From Neurospora intermedia (taxonomy: Eukaryota > Ascomycota > Sordariomycetes > Sordariales > Sordariaceae), in assembly GCA_037102815.1 (NCBI GenBank), contig BTPP01000010.1:868001-932000 (forward strand): DNA of 64,000 bases, in the 5' to 3' direction. Below the pieces are notes generated by a model, which saw only the letters and a list, made by a program, of their open reading frames with translations, was not told the origin of the DNA and made no database searches. Shown here in pieces: positions 57,348 to 64,000 of this stretch. The position numbers and the translations under genes are program-made. Positions within the stretch are counted from its first letter, which is position 1. Each line of letters opens with the position of its first letter.

Positions 57348-60300
57348 CTTGAACGGTGGGATGGAATGTGAGGGATGACGGAATTCAAGATCAGGACTCA
57401 AGCTTTGGGTAGGAGCGAGGCCGTGGATATTTAAGTTTGATGGAGGTCGAACCCAAGCATGGGAGGCGGACAAGCCAAGACAAATCGAAAACAAGGAGAG
57501 GTCGCAAGGTCGGCCATGCTTACACCTCTGCCGGAGGGTAAAATGGTTAGCGTGATACTTTGTGTGTACAGAAAACTAGGATATCTGGCCGGTATGAATG
57601 TTGCTCTTCTGTAGAGACCTGTCTTTTGCCACTGATCGACACTAACGGTGAATACCTCAGCTCTAACCTCTCTCTTTTTTTTTTCTCCCCGGCGGAGGTG
57701 TAGTGTACACTAGTGTGTGAATATCTTTGTGCCAGGGCCTTGCGATGACCGCAACGGCGTCCCCATTGTGTTGTGAAACCAGCGACAGGCGGTGGTCGAG
57801 CGGTGGAACTCTTGGATGTTGTGGGTGCGTGGAGAATGGGGGACGATCACGGATTCGGAGCGGGTGAACTACGGGGAAGCAGACAAAGCGGAAGCGTTCA
57901 TCTTGTCCCCATTGGGTCGCATCCAGCGTCGAGGTACACTACGCACGGTGAAGACGCACACACACGACCCCAGTGCCGTGGTATTCCTGTCGCCTGAAGA
58001 GGCTATCCGCGGCGAGTGCTGATATCAGACGCTACCTGCATCTATCGATAGCCAAGCTGCCAAGGCGCCAGAGGCGGCAGGCAAATGCAGGGTCGTGGAA
58101 ATGCAGGAAACGGGAAATGTCATAATGAGCTGTTATTTGTCCAAGTCCACGGAGGACATGTCCCTTTCCGGAATCCCGTTTGTTGTTCATGGATCTAGGA
58201 TGGAGAAAGGGCAGCCTTGTTGCCCGTGTAAGCGCAACTAAACAGATGACGATTAGAAGTGATCGTCTCTGCGCCATCCTGGTAGTGTTTAGTGAACTGC
58301 ATTCCTCTGTCTGGGGCTCCCATTCCTACTTAGTTTTAGTCGTGCGATGGGCTACAGACCACACAGTTCATTAGTTGTCTCATACCACGTTGTCAGGACG
58401 AAAAAAGCAAACCATACTACTATTGATCGATGGTCGACGTGGTAGCCACGCATCGATGAAGAGAAGGATGGATGGAACTGGGAAGAAGGTGAAGAAAATG
58501 GTGGAGTAAGTGGAAGTCTTTTTCCCCAGTCAGGAAACCTTCACCCCAGACGGGATCTATTGAGAGGGGCCCGTGAGAGCCTTGGGAGCGCTTGCCGTGA
58601 TCAAGCCTGGAGAAAGGGAAGTCCAGTCCCACTGCAACCTAACATGGAGCATATGAGGTCATGGTGGGGCACTCTTGCATTCCATCAGATTTTTTCCCTT
58701 ACTCAGCTTTCATGACAATGAACCCGCCAAGAAGCCCAAGACCACAAACTGCGCGAAAACAATGAGCCGCCGGCTTGGAGTTTGCTTGTCTTGTTAAACT
58801 GGCTTCCCGTCCTTGTCGGGCTGTTTTTGCCCGACCTGACTGACTCTTGCCCCTGTCTGTTCCTGGGAGTGGACGAATGATGTGACGAATGACTTGGTAT
58901 GAACTACTGTGTAGAAGGGACGGAAGCGGTGCTGTTCAATTTCCAAAGTGCCGCTGACGGGTGTGGTTGACTGGTTGTGGGTGTTAGCTTGCCGCAGCAC
59001 AGTACACGGACACTGTCTGCTCATTGGCTGAGTGCCAGTAATGCCTCTGAGTCCGCTCTTCCTTCTGCAACCTCAGCTGTCCGCAGAGGGCACTCGCTTT
59101 GTCTCATGCCGGCATCTGTTTTACACTACACTAGTACCACCAAGACCTCGCTCAGGTCTTTGTTGCTGTTGTTTGTTGTTGCCGCCGCTGGCAAGGTAGA
59201 TAACATCATCGCCAAGGCCCAACAACAAAAACAGGACGGCCTCTCTTTCAGGTGTCAGAGCAACCTCAAATCCTGAAACCGAGGGTCCCTTTACTCCACA
59301 GTCCACCCGAGCTCATGAAAATCCGCCGGACTCCAACACGCTTTCCAACCACCCTTCGGCACACCCCCGCAGCCCTGCTCCCCGCCTCTCTCCATGTCCT
59401 ACCCGCACCACTGCAACGTTGATGCTCATAGTGGGTCGTGCCAGTGGGGTCTCAGAAGCACCCGACTCGAGATGTAACCCCTCAGCGCCGCTCTGTGTCG
59501 TCCGCCGCTTTGCTTTTTTGTGGACTCTCGGCCCTTGTTCGGGCGTTGGCCGTGTCTCCAACCACTCAGCTTGACCACGCTCCGTGATGATCGCTCCTCT
59601 TTACCCCGATTTTTTCGGATTTTCATGTGACGCATGTCGCACACGCCAGCCGGTGGCCATGGCCCAACAGGCGGCTGCAGAGTGCCAAAAGAGGCAGTTG
59701 ACATGAAGTCCCTTGGGGGGCCCAAGTGTGTGTCTCTTTGGGTCGCTAAGTTAGTGTAGCTTCATCTTCGACCAGAGAGGCAGCCCGGTCTCGACCATGG
59801 AAATTTCCGTGATGGCTTCCGTTGAACCACTAGGGACCATTCCCACGCATGCACCCCGAGAAAGTGCAACTATCACGGGACCCTGTTACCGCTGTTGGGA
59901 CCCGACTCTCGCAGGCTTCCCCGGAATCCATCCTGTCGTCTGGGGCTGAAAGGGTCTGGGGGAAATGAGGGGAAATGGCAAACACACGTGCGCCACCGCC
60001 AGTCCGGAAAGTTTACACTACTGTGTATTGTACAACCAAGGGATGGAGGAGGCCGGGGAAAAGGAGTGGAGTGAAAAAGGGGCTCCGTTGCGGAATCAAT
60101 CATCATTTCCACTTTGGACGTCTTGTGTTCGGGCAAACACCGTCGGCAGGCACAAACTTAATCACTCAAAACATCTGTCGATACTCGCAGCTGGAGCGTC
60201 GGTTTTCCACTCTTGGGTGTTAATCAGTGGCTTATCATTGCTCCAAGCATCTTTGTTGGCCCTGACGATCCCAGCGCCCGAGCAAGCAACAAATCCGAAC

Positions 60301-62394
60301 AAGAGAACACCCAAGTAGTTGTACACTACATACAATATGCACAGGTACGTACGGCGATTATCTCGGCCACTGCTACTCCACCGGCCAACATTCCCACCTT
60401 ATAAATCCCATCCTTGGAAGCCAAGCATATTTCATCATAATCTTCAGGAGAAGGGCGACTGTCATGGGCAGCGGGTGGATGTGCCACCTCGGTGTACTAT
60501 GCAGTATACACCGACACAGACCTTCACAAATCATAATAGTCGACGACAAAACCCTCCATTTTCCGGTCCTCAGTCCAGTTTCTGGCACACTACTGAGCTT
60601 CAGACAGCCGGCCCCCGTTTAACTGATTTCTGGGTACATGAACCCGAATCGGCTGGCAGCCGTTCATAGACCCGTCGATGTTCCGGTCCGCCACGCATGC
60701 CGTTCATAGCCTTACCGCCTCTCCCACCTTCCCGTCCTGCCACCGAACCCCCCCACCGGCCGCCCGCGGAATCGGAGTCGGCGCCAAAAATAAACCTTCA
60801 ACTTACTGACTCGCCAAGAACATCATCAAATTCGGCACCACTACGGCATGCGGTACTGCAGTGTACTGTCAGGAAGACTTGTCGCATTTGGCATGCAAGT
60901 GGTAACCGCCCGGATCTCGCGCAAAACCACAAAATTGCTTCATCATACGGGAGCGGCCTTGGCCTTCGGAGAGAAGTCATGGGCACCCTTGACCCCTTGG
61001 TCATAAATGCGTGATAAGCGATAAGACAACGACGCCTCCGTGCCGAATCATGTCGTCGGAACGGGTATGGCAACCATCGCCGGATCCTCCTTGCAAGCAT
61101 TCGGTGCCTGAGCTTTGACCATCTTGGCGCCGCCTTCGTTCGAGAGACATTGACCGCAACCACCGGCTTCTCGGCAAAGTTGCTGGCGCCGCATGCGCGA
61201 TCGACAAGCCAAGCCCGAGTACCAGTATTACTATGGTAAGCCCCGGCTTGGCTGCTCCTTGATGGGCCGAATCTCCCCGCGCCGACACACGGTTTTGCGG
61301 AATATCTCTGCCGGATCCCTCCGAGCTAACTACGATGACCTTTTCCGTTATCAACGCCTGGACGCAAGTTGTCTATCGTGGTGAGACATACGTCTCTTTT
61401 TGTCTGTTTTATCGCCAGACAGGCATACAAATCCGAGGCACCAACCTGGCAAGTGACATGGACTACCAGAGAAACTTGATGCTTAGCGGCGATGGTATGA
61501 ATAATCGTTTCACAGTTCAAGTTTTGAAGCAGCTTCCGTCCCATCTGAAGTTGATGTGGAATCATTTACCAAACTGTATCCAGTGATACACGTGCATGAC
61601 TCGACTTTATCCGCTTTTACAGTGTGCAAAAGCAGTTTATATGTGACACAAGACGATCCTTCACGCGCTTCAAGTTGCTGCTGCAGCCTTGCTGGGTAAC
61701 CCATGGCTACCTCATGTGTTGGATATCAAGATCACCATGACGATGTTGCAGTCTGGCTTCTCTCCTGACTGAGTCTATCTCAAAAAAAAATCACAGACCA
61801 GACATTACGGCGTCTGGCTTTTGAATCGGCCCATTTTCCTTATTGACCAGTCTCAAAGAACTGCCTTCTCCCCGTCTTACCTCATGGTGTGCAACGGAAA
61901 GTGGGGATACCGTCCCTAAATTATGCGTCGCTCATCTTTCACTCGTCTCCCCACGCTTGTGAACTTCTCGATTCCTGCTGAGCTCTGCGATTTTTGCTCT
62001 ATGATCGGAGGGCTGTAAGGCGAGAATATCAACAACCTACCCTTTTCTGCTCTCATTCTTCATAAAGATTGGCCGTTAAGATCGTCAAGACGTGCAGGGA
62101 AGGACTATCAACAGTACGTGATAGAGAGCAGTTTGCACTCGGTGGGTGGCAAAGTCGTGGGTAAATGATCAACGCCCATAGTCTACGTCGTCACCTTACC
62201 CTGTGGACTCTCTGCAGAACGAGGAGATTCATGTGATAAAATATTTAGATAAGCAACTGCTGATGATCGAGTCGAGGCTCATCGTAGCAGCTCGACAGTT
62301 CACGTCAACCTGTGATTCACCCGTCCGGTTCGAAATGTCGCTGCAACAAACATATTTGCCGATGGTTCTTTACCCTTGAACAACGCCATTGGAA
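57348..62394. other. About 5 kb without a recognisable gene
   Basis: The longest gene-free interval of normal base composition in the window. Open frames are short, and none shows a domain or a credible splice pattern. It is upstream of the sugar transporter and downstream of the phosphodiesterase. A perfect 12-bp palindrome TAGTGTACACTA lies at 57701-57712, about 355 bp before the transporter start. No tRNA or 5S rRNA was recognised by eye. Confidence 0.5.
57701..57712. promoter_or_regulatory. Perfect 12-bp palindrome upstream of sugar transporter
   Basis: TAGTGTACACTA is self-complementary, the form expected for a dimeric regulator site, but no known factor is assigned and chance is possible. 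Confidence 0.25.
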
Positions 62395-63990
62395 TCATGC
62401 CATCAGTCTCTGTTTGCTGAGTTGGAATGCAACATCCGCCGTCGCTCCGTCAATAAAATCGTTCATCATAACGACAAGCGTGTCGTACCCACACGTCCTC
62501 AGAACGTTATCCCGACACCACGGCAACGTTTTGGAATCACAGGTTGCCTTCGTCGCCAGAATACAGCTCGACGTTGTCCCCGCATCCAAAACTGAATACG
62601 CCACGGCCTTCGGAATGTTCGTCGCCGTTGCCTGGCACTGGATGTTGATGAAAGCCTTGCCTTTCCAGTTGTCCTCGGTGAGCACCTTCGGGAAGGCATC
62701 CACAATGCTCTGACCATCCATCGTGGCATTTCCTTCATCCGTATACGTCGACAAGCTATCAACGCTCTCCATCATGATCAGCCTCTTCTTATCCCTCCTC
62801 AACTGTGCAATCGTCGCGTGTCTCAGGTCATTCTCGTTCCCAGCCACTATCCGATCACCCGCCATCTTCAACGCTTGGTCAAGGTACTCTCTCTTATCCT
62901 GATCTGACGGCCTCGCACACTCATTCGGCACGCCATCCCACCTCAGCTGGACCACCACAATTTCCTCCTGATGCGCCAGCAAGAAGGCTACCACATCCGC
63001 CAAAAACACATCATACCCCATGCCCGGGATCGCGCCATGCTGGAAATACAACTTGTCGGGTAGACCATCCTTCCCCCTCTGCATCGCCGACCTCACCGCC
63101 GCATGACAGTACGCCGGGCGGAACTCAAAGTACCTGGCTCCGATCCGTAACATGGCATCCAAGCTATCTTTCTGCGTCATGGCCAGACTAAAGATGATAT
63201 TCGGCGCAATCAGCGCTATCGCCGGTCCCGAAATCGCGTCTGCAATCTCCGCCATGATGCGGTTATCGTGCACCAAGGTGCCCACCACCGCACCGCCCAA
63301 CTTGCCGAGCAACTTGGAGCTGCTCGCCATGCTGTTCATGCCCGCGTCGTGCGCGCTGGGCAGCACCAGTCTCCGGAACCTTCGATTGGCCTGCCATGAT
63401 CCAGGGGGAATCATGTCTTCCATCCATCGACTGCCGGCGGAGGAAACGGTGATGTAGCACTGGTGTCGTTTCGGCAAGATATCCTGCCCGGCGGGGCCGG
63501 ATTCGTAAAACCCATACGTCACCACCACTTCTCTCCTCCGTCGGTTGGGTGTGGTGGTACTACCCTCGGGATCCACCCACGAGAAAATCGACGGCGTCGA
63601 AGCGATACTGTCCATGGTTCCCCCCGTTGCGAAACCTGTAATGGCATTGATGTCGATCCATTGCTCTGTTATCAACAAGTTGTTGTTCTTGTTGCTGTCG
63701 TTGCTGTCTTGGCTCAGGGCTAAATTGACGCGAAACGAAAAACGACCCTTTTTGTCAAAGAGAGAGGGGATGTTGCGGGCTTCCACTTCGATGGCCCGGG
63801 AGAAGAATTGCTGCTGCTGCTGCTGACTGGACGCCGAAGAAGTAGGGGGACTACTGGATTGGAAAACGACGGTTTCGCCGGGCACGGTTAAAGTGATGCT
63901 GCATGTTCCCCAGGAGGCGACAGTAGGGGAGATGTAGGCGGATACTTGGACGCCCTTTGACGGAAGCTTTTCTTGGATTTTGATGGACAT
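62395..63990 (-). CDS. PI-PLC-like phosphodiesterase superfamily protein
   Basis: Single exon, 531 residues, complete, with the ATG at 63990-63988 near the window edge. The N-terminal 170 or so residues look like a beta domain with a Gln run (CTG/CTT repeats near 63805-63825). The PLC-X-like core follows: RLVLPSAHDAGMNSM (first catalytic His region, compare PGTHDS), ARYFEFRPAYC, LYFQHGAIPGMGYDVFLADV (second His) and EEIVVVQLRW. A C-terminal part has RLIMMESVDSLSTY. There is no signal peptide. Such proteins resemble bacterial-type PI-PLC and often lack the calcium site of eukaryotic PLC. Substrate unknown. Confidence 0.8.
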   Translation of the reverse strand: MSIKIQEKLPSKGVQVSAYISPTVASWGTCSITLTVPGETVVFQSSSPPTSSASSQQQQQQFFSRAIEVEARNIPSLFDKKGRFSFRVNLALSQDSNDSNKNNNLLITEQWIDINAITGFATGGTMDSIASTPSIFSWVDPEGSTTTPNRRRREVVVTYGFYESGPAGQDILPKRHQCYITVSSAGSRWMEDMIPPGSWQANRRFRRLVLPSAHDAGMNSMASSSKLLGKLGGAVVGTLVHDNRIMAEIADAISGPAIALIAPNIIFSLAMTQKDSLDAMLRIGARYFEFRPAYCHAAVRSAMQRGKDGLPDKLYFQHGAIPGMGYDVFLADVVAFLLAHQEEIVVVQLRWDGVPNECARPSDQDKREYLDQALKMAGDRIVAGNENDLRHATIAQLRRDKKRLIMMESVDSLSTYTDEGNATMDGQSIVDAFPKVLTEDNWKGKAFINIQCQATATNIPKAVAYSVLDAGTTSSCILATKATCDSKTLPWCRDNVLRTCGYDTLVVMMNDFIDGATADVAFQLSKQRLMA

Positions 63991-64000
63991 TCTGCGGAAT

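Noticed and set aside
61321-61586. 83-codon frame at 61335-61586 as a small gene
   Set aside because: No domain, no splice signals that extend it, and a similar-length frame exists on the other strand.

Overview
The window looks like nuclear DNA of a filamentous ascomycete, most likely Neurospora or a close Sordariales relative. Genes have short GT..AG introns (about 55-275 nt) with CTRAC-like branch sites, intergenic DNA is GC-moderate, and one 8.6-kb block is extremely AT-rich in the way repeat-induced point mutation (RIP) produces. The gene order from the sugar transporter back to the S28 peptidase agrees with my memory of the N. crassa NCU00821-NCU00831 interval (An25 sugar transporter, hda-3, tcu-1, S28 peptidase); this is recall, not a search. 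I saw no rRNA, tRNA or CRISPR array.

Left part (1-15 kb). After about 2.9 kb without a gene lies a TRI12-type MFS efflux transporter cut in two by a Ty3/gypsy LTR retrotransposon (3522-12101). The element has 136-bp LTRs, a 5-bp target duplication (AGACC) and a fully RIP-degraded interior with protease, reverse transcriptase, RNase H and integrase remnants in that order. Both MFS halves are still open and in frame with each other.

Middle (15-30 kb). A 2197-residue nuclear-type protein with about eight HMG-box-like repeats and a C-terminal SUMO-interaction-like motif is the most unusual gene. It is followed by a DUF6601-type membrane protein and a secreted S28 serine peptidase.

Metal block (30-35 kb). 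A Ctr copper transporter and a ferric/cupric reductase are divergently transcribed from one 1.6-kb spacer holding five TGCTCA cores, two of them exactly 10 bp apart. Reduction of Cu(II) by the reductase and uptake of Cu(I) by Ctr form a plausible module.

Right part (35-64 kb). In order: a PXMP4-type peroxisomal membrane protein (with a GC..AG intron and a 27-nt exon), an F-box-like protein, a single-pass membrane protein, a TAP-like alpha/beta hydrolase, an RPD3-class histone deacetylase divergent from RPN11, a proline-rich protein with a 57-bp minisatellite, an AA11 chitin LPMO, a hexose/xylose-type sugar transporter, about 5 kb without a recognisable gene, and a PI-PLC-like phosphodiesterase. 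The octamer TAGAGGTA/TACCTCTA occurs at least 21 times outside the retroelement, far above chance.
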